A stretch of DNA of 64,000 nucleotides from Amycolatopsis sacchari (GCF_900114035.1 NZ_FORP01000001.1:434001-498000), one strand, 5' to 3'; shown: positions 45,512 through 55,087, numbered from the stretch's first letter. The notes: generated by a model from the sequence alone, not told the origin. Numbers and translations: made by a program.

Positions 45512-46995
45512 TCAGGGCGCGCCGAGGCCCTTCCAGAGCCGCGAGAACCGCTCGTGCAGCCGGTGCCCGCAGTCGAGTTCCCGTTGGTAGAGCACGCCGA
45601 AGGTGAACGCGCCCTCGTCGCCGGCCAGGTCGCGCAGCGCCTCGCGCGCGACCACGGAGTCGTGGTGCTCGCCGAGCACCTTGGTGAGCGCTTTCACCTC
45701 GCGCTGCCAACGCTGTAAGCGCTTTCCGGCGACCGGCACGACGACCTCGGCCGCGTACCGCGCCCGCTTCGCCTTCTTCCGCACCTCGTGCAGCCCCGCG
45801 TCGAGCTCGGGCCCCGGGGCCAGTTCGGTGAGCCGGGCGACGTGGTCGGCGAGCCTGCCGTGTGCGCGCTTCAGCGCCTGCTCCAGCTCGGCGCGCGCGG
45901 GTGCGTTCGCGCGCTCGGTCAGCGGCGGCTCGGCCAGCAGGCGGTCGAGCGACTCGAACAGCGCGGCGTAGCGCCCGCTGCGGAGTGCGGTGCGCACCCG
46001 CTCCCGCGCCTCCGCCGTCCGCTGCTCGAACCGGGACCGCAGGCGCGCGGGCGCGTTCGCGACCACCGCGGCCTCGGGCAGGTGCGTGAGCTGCCCGGAA
46101 AGGTGCTCGTACAGCACTTCGGTGTCCCGCGCGGGGGAGAGCTCCCCGGCCGCCCACTTCAGCTCGGCGGAGAGTGCACGGGTGGCGTCGCGATCGAGCA
46201 CCCGCCGGAACACGGTGAGCGCGGACCGCGTGCGGCGGATGGCCACCCGGAGCTGGTGCACGGCGTCCCCGGCGTCCCGCCGGACCCGCTGGTCGTGCTC
46301 GCGGATCGCCGCGACCTGCGCACGCAGGTAGGCGAGCACCACCTCTCCCGCCGTGGCGCGCCGGCCCGGCGCCGGGGGCTTGTCGGGCAGGCGGGGCGCG
46401 ATCACGCGCCGGAGCTTCGACGGCCAGTACGCCGGGCGGGCCCCGGCGGCGATCAACGCGTGCGCGAGGGTGCCCAGCAGCTCCGGCGGCGCACCCGGGG
46501 CCAGCTCGACCTCCAGTTCACGCCAGCCGTCGAGGTGCAGGACGTCCCCGGCCAGCTCACCCGCCACCTGGTCGTCGGCGAGGGTGGCGAGCACGGTGCC
46601 GTCGGCGTCGACGAGGTCGTGGCTGCGCCGCACGGTTTTGAGGCGTACCACCGCGGACAGCTCCCCGTCGCCGAGCTGCGGCCGCACGAGTTCGGCGAGC
46701 TGCGCGGGCACGGCGGTGCCCTCGTCCAGCGGGAGGTGCAGCTCTTCGCGGGCCCCGTCCGGTCGCGGCAGCTTGAGGTGCCAGCCCTCGTCCGTGCCGC
46801 CGGTCCGGCGCCGCAACGTGATGCGGGCGCGGGTGAGCCGCAGATCAGGGGTGTCGAAGTAGGTGGCTTCGAGGGTCGTCTCGACGGGGTCGCGCTGGCC
46901 GCGACCGGCCCGGTCCCGGCCAGCCGGGGTACCGGCTGGTCCGGGTCGAGGTCGAACTTGCGCTCCCGTTCCACCACGCTCACCGGTGCCGTCAT
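45512..46995 (-). pseudogene. CYTH-CHAD domain protein interrupted by a frameshift
   Basis: The N-terminus starts at ATG 46995 with the CYTH motif VERERKFDLDPDQPVP, but that frame becomes Pro/Ser/Thr-rich nonsense after about residue 33. The continuation DPVETTLEATYFDTPDL is in another frame from about 46895 onward and runs on to the end, first as CYTH (GWHLKLPRPDG; VVRLKTVRRSHDLVD) and then as a CHAD domain (VHQLRVAIRRTRSALTVFRRVL; HEVRKKAKRARYAAE). One base appears missing, or two added, around 46885-46900. CHAD domains bind polyphosphate, and CYTH domains handle triphosphates. The gene is a pseudogene or holds an assembly error; no good start exists in the downstream frame except an internal TTG at 46816. 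Confidence 0.82.
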
Positions 46996-47032
46996 GGTCC
47001 CGGCTTCCCGGCGCGCACGGTGCGGAAACTCC

Positions 47033-47533
47033 TTACGCCCGTGATCCCTTGACGGTGTTGATGTACTCGTTCGACCCGCCGATGTAGGAGAAGACCAGCC
47101 CCACGGCGGCGGCGAGCACGCTGAGGTACCCGACGATGGTGCCGTGGCCCGCGGTCAGCGAGATCACCTGCAGCACCGTGAACACGGTCAGCGTGATGCG
47201 GGCCCAGTTGCGGCCGGCGCGGAGCTTGAACGCGAGCCACAGGTAGATCAGGGCGATCACGATCGCGATGACGACGAACGCGGTGACGGTGATCTGGGCG
47301 GTGGTGGAGATCTGGTCCTCCGTCAGCCGCGCCGTGTTGTTCCGCCGCAGCTGGTCGGCGACCTCGTCCTTGCTGCCGAGCAGCAGCAGCGCGGACACGA
47401 GGCTGATCACCGTGGAGAGGAGGAACGCGCAGAACGCGATGTTGATCGACGACGGCGGCTGGGGCCTGGCGGGCGGAGCGGTGCTCTCCCCACCGGAGGG
47501 ATAGGCCTCGTAAGGGCCCGGTGACTCGGTCAT
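47033..47533 (-). CDS. Four-helix membrane protein of unknown function
   Basis: A 166-residue protein with a Pro-rich cytoplasmic N-terminus (about 30 residues) and four membrane helices (IAFCAFLLSTVISLVSALLLL; VTAFVVIAIVIALIYLWLAF; ITLTVFTVLQVISL; IVGYLSVLAAAVGLVFSYIGG). The pattern is common in actinobacterial small membrane proteins; no function is known. It is divergent from the DUF5709 gene. Confidence 0.78.
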   Translation of the reverse strand: MTESPGPYEAYPSGGESTAPPARPQPPSSINIAFCAFLLSTVISLVSALLLLGSKDEVADQLRRNNTARLTEDQISTTAQITVTAFVVIAIVIALIYLWLAFKLRAGRNWARITLTVFTVLQVISLTAGHGTIVGYLSVLAAAVGLVFSYIGGSNEYINTVKGSRA

Positions 47534-47629
47534 GCGGGGAAACTTAGAGTACCGCCGGCGGGACCGCAGTCCCTTTCCGCCGCCGGCCGGAATCGTTATG
47601 TTCGGCCTGAGCTACCACGAGGAGCACCG

Positions 47630-48052
47630 ATGGCCGACTGGCCCGATGACAACGATGACGACGTCTTCGAGCAACTCGACGGCGACGACACACTGGAAAG
47701 CGGACGCCCCGCCGACCCGCTCGACGAGGGCTACACCGCGGCCGAGCGGCCGTGGGCGGTGCGCGACTGGGGCACCACGCCGCGCGAGGAGGAGACCGGC
47801 GAGGGGCTGGACCGGCGGCTGGCCCGCGAACTGCCCGAGAACGCCGACTACGACGGCGACGGTCTCGGTGACGCGGGGGACACTGACGGCGAACTGCTCG
47901 ACGACGAGGTCGGCACGTCGCGGGCCGGGCGGCTGCTGGCGTCCGACGGCGGCGACACCGAGCTGTGGGCCACCGACGTGGGCGTCGACGGTGCCGGGGC
48001 CTCGGCGGAAGAGGCCGCCGTGCACCTGGTCGACGAACCCGAAACCTCCTGA
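47630..48052 (+). CDS. DUF5709 family acidic protein
   Basis: A 140-residue strongly acidic, soluble protein with LDEGYTAAERPWAVRDWGTTPREEE, quoted in part, typical of the actinobacterial DUF5709 family. Function unknown. It precedes the STAS-HATPase-SpoIIE genes but is separated from them by a strong hairpin, so it is likely a separate unit. Confidence 0.85.
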   Translation: MADWPDDNDDDVFEQLDGDDTLESGRPADPLDEGYTAAERPWAVRDWGTTPREEETGEGLDRRLARELPENADYDGDGLGDAGDTDGELLDDEVGTSRAGRLLASDGGDTELWATDVGVDGAGASAEEAAVHLVDEPETS

Positions 48053-48083
48053 CCGCGCCCCGTCCACCGTGGACGGTGCGCGG
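48053..48083. terminator. Hairpin after the DUF5709 gene
   Basis: CCGCGCCCCGTCCAC and the following CGTGGACGGTGCGCGG fold into a long stem (CCGCGC/GCGCGG and CCGTCCAC/GTGGACGG arms) beginning directly after the stop. Location and strength fit a terminator. Confidence 0.7.
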
Positions 48084-48137
48084 CCGGTCCGCAGGACGGG
48101 ATGGCCTCCGGGGGCGCCACCGGGCATGATGTGGCGC

Positions 48138-48521
48138 ATGGCCAGCGATCCGGTGTTCTCCGGCGAGTCCCAGCGGGACGACGACGGCGCGGACGGCGTG
48201 GTGACCCTCGAGCGGGAGGGTGACGCCGTCGTGCTGCGGGTCACCGGTGAGCTCGACCTCGCCACCGCCCCGAAGGTCCAGCAGAAGACCGACGCGGCGC
48301 TCCGCGAGCGGCCACCGGTGCTCGTGATCGACCTGACCGCGGTCACGTTCCTGGCCTCGGCCGGGATGGCGGTGCTGGTGGCCGCCCACCGGCAGGCCGC
48401 TCCCGGCACGGCGGTCCGCGTCGTCGCCGCCAGCCGCGTCACGTTGCGGCCGCTCCAGCTGACGAAGCTCACCGCCGAGCTGGCCGTGTTCCCGACCACG
48501 GAGCAGGCGCTGGCGGGCTGA
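48138..48521 (+). CDS. STAS-domain anti-sigma-factor antagonist
   Basis: A 127-residue protein with an extended acidic N-terminus and a STAS domain (VVLRVTGELDLATAPKV; VLVIDLTAVTFLASAGMAVLV). The Ser in FLASAGM aligns with the SpoIIAA/RsbV phospho-serine. It is the unphosphorylated-active partner that sequesters an anti-sigma kinase. Its downstream neighbours supply kinase and phosphatase. Confidence 0.9.
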   Translation: MASDPVFSGESQRDDDGADGVVTLEREGDAVVLRVTGELDLATAPKVQQKTDAALRERPPVLVIDLTAVTFLASAGMAVLVAAHRQAAPGTAVRVVAASRVTLRPLQLTKLTAELAVFPTTEQALAG

Positions 48522-48602
48522 CCGCCGGCGCCGCGGCGAAAGGGGACGAGGCCCATCGACTCCGGAAGGCACCGGGCGTCCTCCGCGGCCCCGGAGCTGC
48601 GC

Positions 48603-48995
48603 GCCGTGTTGCCGGCGCTCGCGGAGAACGCGAGCGCGCTCCGCCGCGCCGTCGACGACTGGGCGCGGGCCGTGCGGCTGCCGCCGGAGCTGGTCGAGGC
48701 GGTGAGCCTCGCGGTGTACGAGGCGATGGCCAACGCCGTCGAGCACGCCTACCACGGGCGCGAACCGGGGGCGCTGCGGGTGCACGCGGTGATCACCGGC
48801 CCGCCGGGGGACGCGGGGACCCTCGTGGTGCGGATCGAGGACGACGGCGAGTGGCTGCGGCCGGGCTCGGTGGACGGGCTGCGGGGCCGTGGCATCCCCT
48901 TGATGGAGGCGCTGGCGGGAGTGGTGGAAATCGCCGCCACCCCGGACGGTACGACCGTGACCCTTTCCTGGCCCGTCGACGGTTTCGTGGGGTAG
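48603..48995 (+). CDS. Anti-sigma-factor kinase-like HATPase protein
   Basis: About 130 residues forming a GHKL ATPase of the SpoIIAB/RsbW type, with the N-box VYEAMANAVEHAY, the G1 box RIEDDGEWLRP and the G2 region GRGIPLMEAL. It should bind and phosphorylate the STAS partner and inhibit a sigma factor. The start is unclear: GTG 48603 or TTG 48606; the only codon behind a good purine-rich stretch is an ATC at 48555, which would extend it by 16 residues. Confidence 0.85.
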   Translation, partial: AVLPALAENASALRRAVDDWARAVRLPPELVEAVSLAVYEAMANAVEHAYHGREPGALRVHAVITGPPGDAGTLVVRIEDDGEWLRPGSVDGLRGRGIPLMEALAGVVEIAATPDGTTVTLSWPVDGFVG

Positions 48996-49080
48996 GGGGA
49001 CGCGTTCCGGTACCGGTGGTGACCCTGCGTGGGGCTGGGCCACCGATTAGGGTGAGGGCGCCGGAGGAAGGAGTCGTCAG

Positions 49081-50721
49081 GTGGCCGACCACCTCGCGTC
49101 GTTCGGGCTGTCGGCCGCACTGCGGCTCGCCGCCGCGCTCCGGCGGCTCGACCCTGCCGCCGCAAGGCCCGCGGCCGCCGTCGCGACCACACTGCGGGAC
49201 GGTTTCGGCGATGCCCTGACTGGCGTGCGGGTGTTCGTGGGCGACCGGTGCGAAGGTTTCGCGGGCTCGGCGGATGGACCTGTCGCCGGCGAGTTCTCCG
49301 GTGCACTGCGCGACGGGCAGCGCTTCCGCGTCGAACTGCTGGCGCCGCGCCCGGCGCCCGGATCCGCGCGGGCGGAGTTCCCGCTGCTCGCCGAGGCCGT
49401 CCGCGGCGTGCTGGACGGGGACGACAACGCGACGCTCGGGGACGCCGCCGCGGCCCGCGTCGCCGAACTCGAGACGACGGTGCGCCGGCTGCGCAACGAG
49501 GCGGCCGTCGTGGACTCCCTGCACACGGTCGGCCGCAGGCTCACCGCCCAGCTGGAGGTGGACGCGCTGGTGCAGGACGCCACGGACGCGGCGACCACGG
49601 CCACCGGCGCCGCCTTCGGGGCGTTCTTCTACAACCTGATCGACGAGTACGGCGAGTCCTACACCCTGTACACGCTTTCCGGCGCGCCCCGCGAGGCCTT
49701 CGCGAACTTCCCGATGCCGCGCAACACCAAGGTGTTCGGCCCGACCTTCGACGGGGTCGGCACGGTCCGCAGCGACGACATCACCCGGGATCCGCGCTAC
49801 GGCCACAACGAGCCCTACCACGGGATGCCGGAGGGGCACCTGCCCGTGCGCAGCTACCTCGCCGTGCCCGTGATCGCCCCGTCGACGGGGGAGGTGCTGG
49901 GCGGGTTGTTCTTCGGGCACGACCAGCCGGGCCGGTTCGACGAGCGCGGCGAGTACCTGGCGGAGGGCATCGCGGGCTACACCGCCATCGCGCTGGAGAA
50001 CGCCCGGTTCTTCGCCAGGGAGCGCACCATGGCGAGCGAGCTGGCGCGCAGCATGCTGCCCGTGCTGCCGGAACCGGCGGGACTGCGGATCGTGTCGCGG
50101 TACCAGCCGGCCGCGACGGGCTCGAAGGTCGGCGGCGACTGGTTCGACGTGATCGAGCTCGGCGGGCACCGCACCGCGTTCGTCATCGGCGACGTCGTGG
50201 GCCGGGGCGTGACCGCCGCGGCGATCATGGGCCAGGTCCGCACGGCGATCCGGTCCTGCGCACTGCTCGACCTCACGCCGTCGGAGGTCCTGCGCACCGT
50301 GTCACAGCTGGTCGGGACGACGCCCGGCGCGTCGTTCGTGACGTGCTTCTACGCCGTGCTCGACCCGGGGGCGGGCACCCTCACCTTCGCCAACGCCGGG
50401 CACCTGCCCGCGGTGCTGCTGCACCCGGACGGGGCCGTCGAGCAGCTGGGCGAGGCGCTCGCGATGCCGCTGGGCGTCGGCGCGGACTTCCCGCAGCTGA
50501 AGTGCGCTTTCCCGCGGGACACGCGGCTGGTGCTCTACACCGACGGGCTCATCGAAAGCCACACGCGGGACCTCACCGAGGGGATCGAGGTCCTGCTGGG
50601 CAAGCTCGGCAACCTGGCCGTGAGCGCCGACGTCGAGGCGGCCTGCGACGAGGTGATCGAGAGCCTCACCGGCGGCCGCCACGACGACGACGTGGCGCTG
50701 CTGTACGTGCACTACGAATAG
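49081..50721 (+). CDS. GAF-SpoIIE (PP2C-type) serine phosphatase
   Basis: A 546-residue protein: an unrecognised N-terminal region with an ANTAR/HATPase-like unrelated start (about 1-130), a GAF sensor domain (about 150-310, including [19 protein letters not shown] and [12 protein letters not shown]) and a C-terminal SpoIIE phosphatase. The phosphatase shows [44 protein letters not shown] and the late Asp in DDDVALLYV. It should dephosphorylate the STAS antagonist, switching the sigma factor on. GTG at 49081 follows GGAGGAAGGAG. Confidence 0.9.
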   Translation: MADHLASFGLSAALRLAAALRRLDPAAARPAAAVATTLRDGFGDALTGVRVFVGDRCEGFAGSADGPVAGEFSGALRDGQRFRVELLAPRPAPGSARAEFPLLAEAVRGVLDGDDNATLGDAAAARVAELETTVRRLRNEAAVVDSLHTVGRRLTAQLEVDALVQDATDAATTATGAAFGAFFYNLIDEYGESYTLYTLSGAPREAFANFPMPRNTKVFGPTFDGVGTVRSDDITRDPRYGHNEPYHGMPEGHLPVRSYLAVPVIAPSTGEVLGGLFFGHDQPGRFDERGEYLAEGIAGYTAIALENARFFARERTMASELARSMLPVLPEPAGLRIVSRYQPAATGSKVGGDWFDVIELGGHRTAFVIGDVVGRGVTAAAIMGQVRTAIRSCALLDLTPSEVLRTVSQLVGTTPGASFVTCFYAVLDPGAGTLTFANAGHLPAVLLHPDGAVEQLGEALAMPLGVGADFPQLKCAFPRDTRLVLYTDGLIESHTRDLTEGIEVLLGKLGNLAVSADVEAACDEVIESLTGGRHDDDVALLYVHYE

Positions 50722-50729
50722 CGGCGGGC

Positions 50730-51398
50730 TCAGGGGGTGGCGGCGACCTTCTCCAGCCGGGCCTTGGCGTCGGCCAGCGGCTGCACGGGGGTGCCGTCGG
50801 CGGGCGGCTCGGTCGTCCCGGTTTCGGCCTCGGCCTTGGTTTCGGTCTTGGTTTCGGCCGGCTCGGCCTCCGGCTGCCGCGGCTTCGGCGCGGTCTCCTC
50901 CAGCCGGTCGGTCACGCGGTCGACGGTCTCGCCGATCTTGAGCAGCTGCGCCATCAGGTCCTTGCGGGTCTCGCGCAGGCGCGTGACCTCCTCCTCGGCC
51001 CGCTGGATCATCCGGCGGGACTCGTCGGCCGCGGCCTTGGCCGCCTGCTCGCGGAAGCGGCGGGCCTGGTCGGCCTCGTGCTCGACCGCGGCGCGGATCC
51101 TCGCGGCGTCGAGCTCGGCCTGTTCCCGCAGCTCCTCCGCCTCCGATTCGGCCAGCGCGATGATGCGCTCGACCCTGGCGCCGATGGTGCCGGAGCCCGC
51201 GTGCTCGATCGGCACGCCGGGGTCGGCGCCCAGCTCGGCCAGCCGCTGCTCGGCTTCCCGCAGCGCGGCCGCCTGGCGCTCGAAGCGGACCCGCACGGCC
51301 CGGACCCACTCGTCGACGTCCTGCCGCCGGTAGCCGCGGAAGGAGCCGGGGAACTCGGGCCGGAGGTCGAACTCGTCCGAAGCGGTGGTTTCAGCCAT
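50730..51398 (-). CDS. DivIVA-like coiled-coil protein
   Basis: A 222-residue protein. The N-terminus has FPGSFRGYRRQDVDEWV, matching the DivIVA/GpsB lipid-binding start, followed by a long coiled coil rich in Glu, Arg and Ala (about 35-165) and a low-complexity tail with Lys-Thr-Glu repeats. DivIVA-like proteins organise polar growth or septation in actinomycetes, but this short form is not the main polar DivIVA. It is separated from ddl by 50 bp. Confidence 0.8.
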   Translation of the reverse strand: MAETTASDEFDLRPEFPGSFRGYRRQDVDEWVRAVRVRFERQAAALREAEQRLAELGADPGVPIEHAGSGTIGARVERIIALAESEAEELREQAELDAARIRAAVEHEADQARRFREQAAKAAADESRRMIQRAEEEVTRLRETRKDLMAQLLKIGETVDRVTDRLEETAPKPRQPEAEPAETKTETKAEAETGTTEPPADGTPVQPLADAKARLEKVAATP

Positions 51399-51447
51399 GC
51401 CCCGATCCTCAGCCGAGGACCGGCGCCCTGCAATCCGGTGCCGCCGG

Positions 51448-52572
51448 TTACCGCCCGTTCGATGGAAAACGCGCGTTCCGGTTTGCGGGACCCAGCACCG
51501 CGGTGTCCACTGCGGACTCCTCGTGGTACCACAGCGCGGCGTCGACCAGCGCGTCGATCAGCCTCGGGTAGCTCAGCCCGGTCGCGTCCCACATCGCCGG
51601 GTACTGGGAGTGGCTGGTGAACCCGGGGAAGGTGTTGACCTCGTTGACTACGAGGCCGCCGTCCTCCCCGACGAAGAAGTCCACGCGCAGCAGGCCACGG
51701 CAGTCGAGCGCGCGGAAGGCCCGCAGCGCCTGCTCGCCCATCGCGGCCTCGATCGCCGGGTCGATCGACGCCGGGACGTCGAGCACCGTGGAGGCGTCCG
51801 CGTATTTGGCCTGGTAGTCGAAGAAGACCTCGCCGGTGAGGATCTCCAGCGGCGGGCTGACCCGCAGGCCGCCACCCGGCACCTCCAGCACGCCGATGTC
51901 GACCTCGCGGCCGGGGACCGCGGCCTCGACGAGCACCTTGCCGTCGCTGAGCCGGGCGGTCGCGAGCGCGGCGGGCAGCTCGTCCCAGGACGCGACCTTG
52001 GAGACACCGAGGCTGGAACCGGCGCGGGCGGGTTTGACGAACACGGGCAGGCCGAGCCGTTCGCGGTCGGCCTCGCTCAGCTCGTCGCCGGGCCGCAGCA
52101 CCGCACCCGGCGCGACGGCGAGCCCCGCGCCGGTGAGCACCTTCTTGGTGAACTCCTTGTCCATGCCCAGCGCGCTCGCGAGCACCCCGTTGCCCAGGTA
52201 GGGCAGGCCGGCGAGGCTCAGCAGCGACTGGACGGTGCCGTCCTCGCCGTAGGGGCCGTGGAGAGCGGGGAAGACCAGGTCGGCGGCGGACATCGCGGTG
52301 AGCGCGGCGGCGATGCTCGCCGCGGGGGTGGCGGTGGTGTCCTCCGGGAACGTGGTGCGCAGCCAGTCGAGCGCGTCCTCCGAACCCCGGCCGGCGAGCG
52401 CGGGCTCGTCCTGCCCGACCGTCCAGCGGCCGCTGGGCTGGATCTTGACCGGCACCACGTCGTAACGCCCGCGGTCCAGGTTGACGAAGATGCTCGCGGC
52501 GGACTGGCACGAGATCTCGTGCTCGCCGCTGCGCCCGCCGAACAACACGGCGAGGGTGATCCGGTCAGCCAC
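51448..52572 (-). CDS. ddl: D-alanine--D-alanine ligase
   Basis: A 374-residue ATP-grasp ligase joining two D-Ala for peptidoglycan precursors. Motifs are VLFGGRSGEHEIS, FPALHGPYGEDGTVQ, FVKPARAGSSLGVSKV, VDFFVGEDGGLVVNEVNTFPG, and the omega-loop FFDYQAKY. The Tyr-Asp-Tyr/Phe-x-Ala-Lys-Tyr form is the D-Ala-D-Ala type, not the His-containing D-lactate type of VanA. Its start overlaps the alr stop by 8 bp. Confidence 0.93.
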   Translation of the reverse strand: MADRITLAVLFGGRSGEHEISCQSAASIFVNLDRGRYDVVPVKIQPSGRWTVGQDEPALAGRGSEDALDWLRTTFPEDTTATPAASIAAALTAMSAADLVFPALHGPYGEDGTVQSLLSLAGLPYLGNGVLASALGMDKEFTKKVLTGAGLAVAPGAVLRPGDELSEADRERLGLPVFVKPARAGSSLGVSKVASWDELPAALATARLSDGKVLVEAAVPGREVDIGVLEVPGGGLRVSPPLEILTGEVFFDYQAKYADASTVLDVPASIDPAIEAAMGEQALRAFRALDCRGLLRVDFFVGEDGGLVVNEVNTFPGFTSHSQYPAMWDATGLSYPRLIDALVDAALWYHEESAVDTAVLGPANRNARFPSNGR

Positions 52573-53695
52573 TGCGCAACTCCTCGGTCGATGTCGCCGG
52601 CACCGGCAGGCCGACGTGGCGGCGCGGCACCCGGGCGCCGATCCCGGTGAAGATCTCGTGCGGGATCGTGCCGGCCCACTCCGCCCACTCCGTCACGGTC
52701 GGCTCGCCCTGCCCGCCGGGCCCGAACACCAGGACCTCGTCGCCGGGACGCGGGCTGGACTCGCCGAAGTCGACGACGAACTGGTCCATCGCGATCCGCC
52801 CCGCGACGGGAAAGCGCCTTCCGCGGCACCACACCTGGGCCCGTGGCCCGGCCGAGCGGGGCACGCCGTCGGCGAACCCGAGCGGGACGAGGCCGAGCGT
52901 ACTGGGGCAGGACGTCCGGTAGTCGTGCTCGTAGGACACACCGCTGCCGGCGGGCACCCGTTTCACCAGCACGAGCCGCGCCCGCAGGGTCATGGCGGGA
53001 CGCAGCCCGTAGGTGCGGTTGACGTCGGGCTCGATGCCGTACAGGCCGATACCGGGCCGGACGAGGTCGTAGTGCGTCTCCGGAGCGCCGAGCGCGGCGA
53101 CCGAATTGGCCAGGTGCCGGACGCTGGGCCGCAACCCGGCGCCGGTGGCGACGCCGAGCGCGTCCCGGAACCGCGCGACCTGGGCGGACAGACCGGGCGC
53201 GGTCGAGTCCTCGCCGTGGATGAGGTGTGACCAGACGCCGCGGACGCGGACGCGGCCCTGCCGTTCGAGCTCGGCGGCCCGGCGGACCAGCGCGGGCCAG
53301 TCCTCGGCGACGGCGCCGTTGCGGTGCAGCCCGGTGTCCGCCTTGAGGTGCACGGTCGGGACGAGGCCGTCGGCGAGCACGGCGTGGAGGTGCTCGAGCG
53401 AGGACACCGACAGGTCCACCTGGGCGGCGATGGCCTCACGCAGGCCCGCGTCGTGGGCGTGGAGCCAGCTCAGCAGCGGCGCGTCGACGCCGGCGGCGCG
53501 CAGCTGGAGGGCTTCCCCGCAGGTGGCCACGCCCAGCCAGGTCGCTCCGGCGGCCAGCGCGGCACGGGCGGTGGCGAGCGCGCCGTGGCCGAACCCGTCG
53601 GCCTTGACGACCGCCATCACCTCGGCGTTCGTGGCGGCGGCGAAGACACGCGTGTTGTGCGCGATGGCGCCGAGGTCCACGGTGGCCTCGGTCAT
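52565..53695 (-). CDS. alr: Alanine racemase
   Basis: A 376-residue PLP enzyme interconverting L- and D-alanine. The PLP lysine sits in VVKADGFGHG near the N-terminus (the common form is KANAYGHG). The second catalytic Tyr is in GVSYEHDY, and LVRPGIGLYG and MDQFVVDFG are conserved. It makes D-Ala for the ligase encoded just downstream, so the pair is a D-Ala-D-Ala module. It may be a second copy beside a housekeeping alr elsewhere; that cannot be seen here. ATG at 53695. Confidence 0.93.
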   Translation of the reverse strand: MTEATVDLGAIAHNTRVFAAATNAEVMAVVKADGFGHGALATARAALAAGATWLGVATCGEALQLRAAGVDAPLLSWLHAHDAGLREAIAAQVDLSVSSLEHLHAVLADGLVPTVHLKADTGLHRNGAVAEDWPALVRRAAELERQGRVRVRGVWSHLIHGEDSTAPGLSAQVARFRDALGVATGAGLRPSVRHLANSVAALGAPETHYDLVRPGIGLYGIEPDVNRTYGLRPAMTLRARLVLVKRVPAGSGVSYEHDYRTSCPSTLGLVPLGFADGVPRSAGPRAQVWCRGRRFPVAGRIAMDQFVVDFGESSPRPGDEVLVFGPGGQGEPTVTEWAEWAGTIPHEIFTGIGARVPRRHVGLPVPATSTEELRSG

Positions 53696-54121
53696 GACGT
53701 CGCCTCGCACTCGGGTGAGGGTGGTCCCGGGGCAGGGGAGCGGCAAGGAAAACCCGGCGATCTTGCCTGTCCGGGACACGTGGCGAAGCGAACGGGCACC
53801 CTTGCCGCCAGGTGCCGTCCCCCGCGCGGGCGAGCGCGGGAGTTGCCCGGCCCGCCGCCGCCGTGGTTGATCACCAATGGGCGCCTGGATCGGGGGAGAG
53901 CGTGACCGCGAGTCGCTCCTCTCGTGAGCGCGGGCGGCGCGGTGGCCGCTCGCGATCTTGTTGTCGGTCCGCATCGCGCTGCGCGGCCACCTGCGGAGGT
54001 GCTCGCCGCGCCGCCGCGGGTCACGCTGACAGTCGCCCCGCCGCGCCACCCGCCGGTCCGTACGTCGAGCACCCCGCGCCGTGAAGCACGAGGTTGTGCC
54101 GGCAGCCTTACGCTGGCGTCC
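53696..54121. other. Divergent intergenic region between alr and corA
   Basis: About 425 bp of GC-rich DNA upstream of both genes. ORFs across it have low-complexity Arg/Ala compositions with no family resemblance. I see no tRNA, no recognised riboswitch such as an M-box, and no strong palindrome. It presumably holds two promoters. Confidence 0.5.
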
Positions 54122-55087
54122 ATGACCCGCACGCGCGCGTACCGCAACGGGGTCCTCGAAGCCGAGGACTTCCCGCCGGAGGAGCTCTCGACGTACCTGC
54201 GGGACACGGGCGTGACCGTCTGGCTGGACCTGTGCGCGCCCGGCGAGGCCGACCTCGCGGTGGTGAGCGAGGAGCTGGGCCTGCACCGCCTGGCCGTGGA
54301 GGACGCGGTGTCCGAGCACCAGCGGTCCAAACTGGACCGTTACGACACGCACTCGTTCCTCACCGCGTGGGGCGTGCGGCTCGAGAACGGGGTGCTGGCG
54401 GCCGACGAGGTGGACGCGTTCATCACCGAGCGCGCGCTCGTGACGGTCCGCAAGTCCGAGGACTTCGACATCGAGGCCGTCGTGGCCCGCTGGGACTCGG
54501 CGGCGGAGCTCGCGAAGAGCGGGGTCGGGTTCCTCGTGCACGGCCTGCTCGACTACGTCGTCGACGGCTACTTCGAGGCCGTGCAGTCGCTCGACGACCA
54601 GATCGAGGGGCTGGAGGACTCGGTCTTCGCCGACAAGGTCGACCACCGGGACATGCAGCGCCGGTCGCTGCACCTGCGCAAGAGCCTGGTCAAGCTGCGG
54701 CGGGTGGTGCTGCCGATGCGGGAGGTGGTGAACTCCCTGATGCGGCGGGACGTCGGGCTCGCGGACGAGACGATGACCCCGTACTTCCAGGACGTCTACG
54801 ACCACGTGCTCCGCGCGTCGGAGTGGACCGAGTCGCTGCGGGACCTCGTCACCACGATCCGCGAGACGCAGCTGGCGATCCAGGGCAACCGGCTCAACAT
54901 CATCATGAAGAAGCTGACGGGCTGGGCCGCGATCATCGCCGTGCCGACCGCGATCACCGGCTTCTACGGGCAGAACGTGCCCTACCCCGGCTACGACCAG
55001 TGGTGGGGCTTCATCGTGTCCACGGCGGCGATCGTGGTGATCGCCGGTGCGCTGTACGTGCTGTTCAAACGCCGCGACTGGCTCTGA
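54122..55087 (+). CDS. CorA-family divalent-cation transporter with a GQN signature
   Basis: A 321-residue 2-TM-GxN channel: a soluble N-terminal alpha/beta domain (VWLDLCAPGEADL; VEDAVSEHQRSKLDRYD), a long helical stalk (SLHLRKSLVKLRRVVLPMREVV), two C-terminal helices (WAAIIAVPTAITGFYG; IVSTAAIVVIAGALYVLF) and the usual basic tail KRRDWL. The signature GMN is GQN here (YGQNVPYPG), which may change ion preference or gating. Its 3' end overlaps the convergent CDP-alcohol transferase by 97 bp. Confidence 0.88.
   Translation: MTRTRAYRNGVLEAEDFPPEELSTYLRDTGVTVWLDLCAPGEADLAVVSEELGLHRLAVEDAVSEHQRSKLDRYDTHSFLTAWGVRLENGVLAADEVDAFITERALVTVRKSEDFDIEAVVARWDSAAELAKSGVGFLVHGLLDYVVDGYFEAVQSLDDQIEGLEDSVFADKVDHRDMQRRSLHLRKSLVKLRRVVLPMREVVNSLMRRDVGLADETMTPYFQDVYDHVLRASEWTESLRDLVTTIRETQLAIQGNRLNIIMKKLTGWAAIIAVPTAITGFYGQNVPYPGYDQWWGFIVSTAAIVVIAGALYVLFKRRDWL

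Noticed and set aside
51448-52572. Possible VanA/D-Ala-D-Lac ligase indicating a glycopeptide producer
   Set aside because: The omega-loop FFDYQAKY is the D-Ala-D-Ala type and there is no vanH or vanX nearby.
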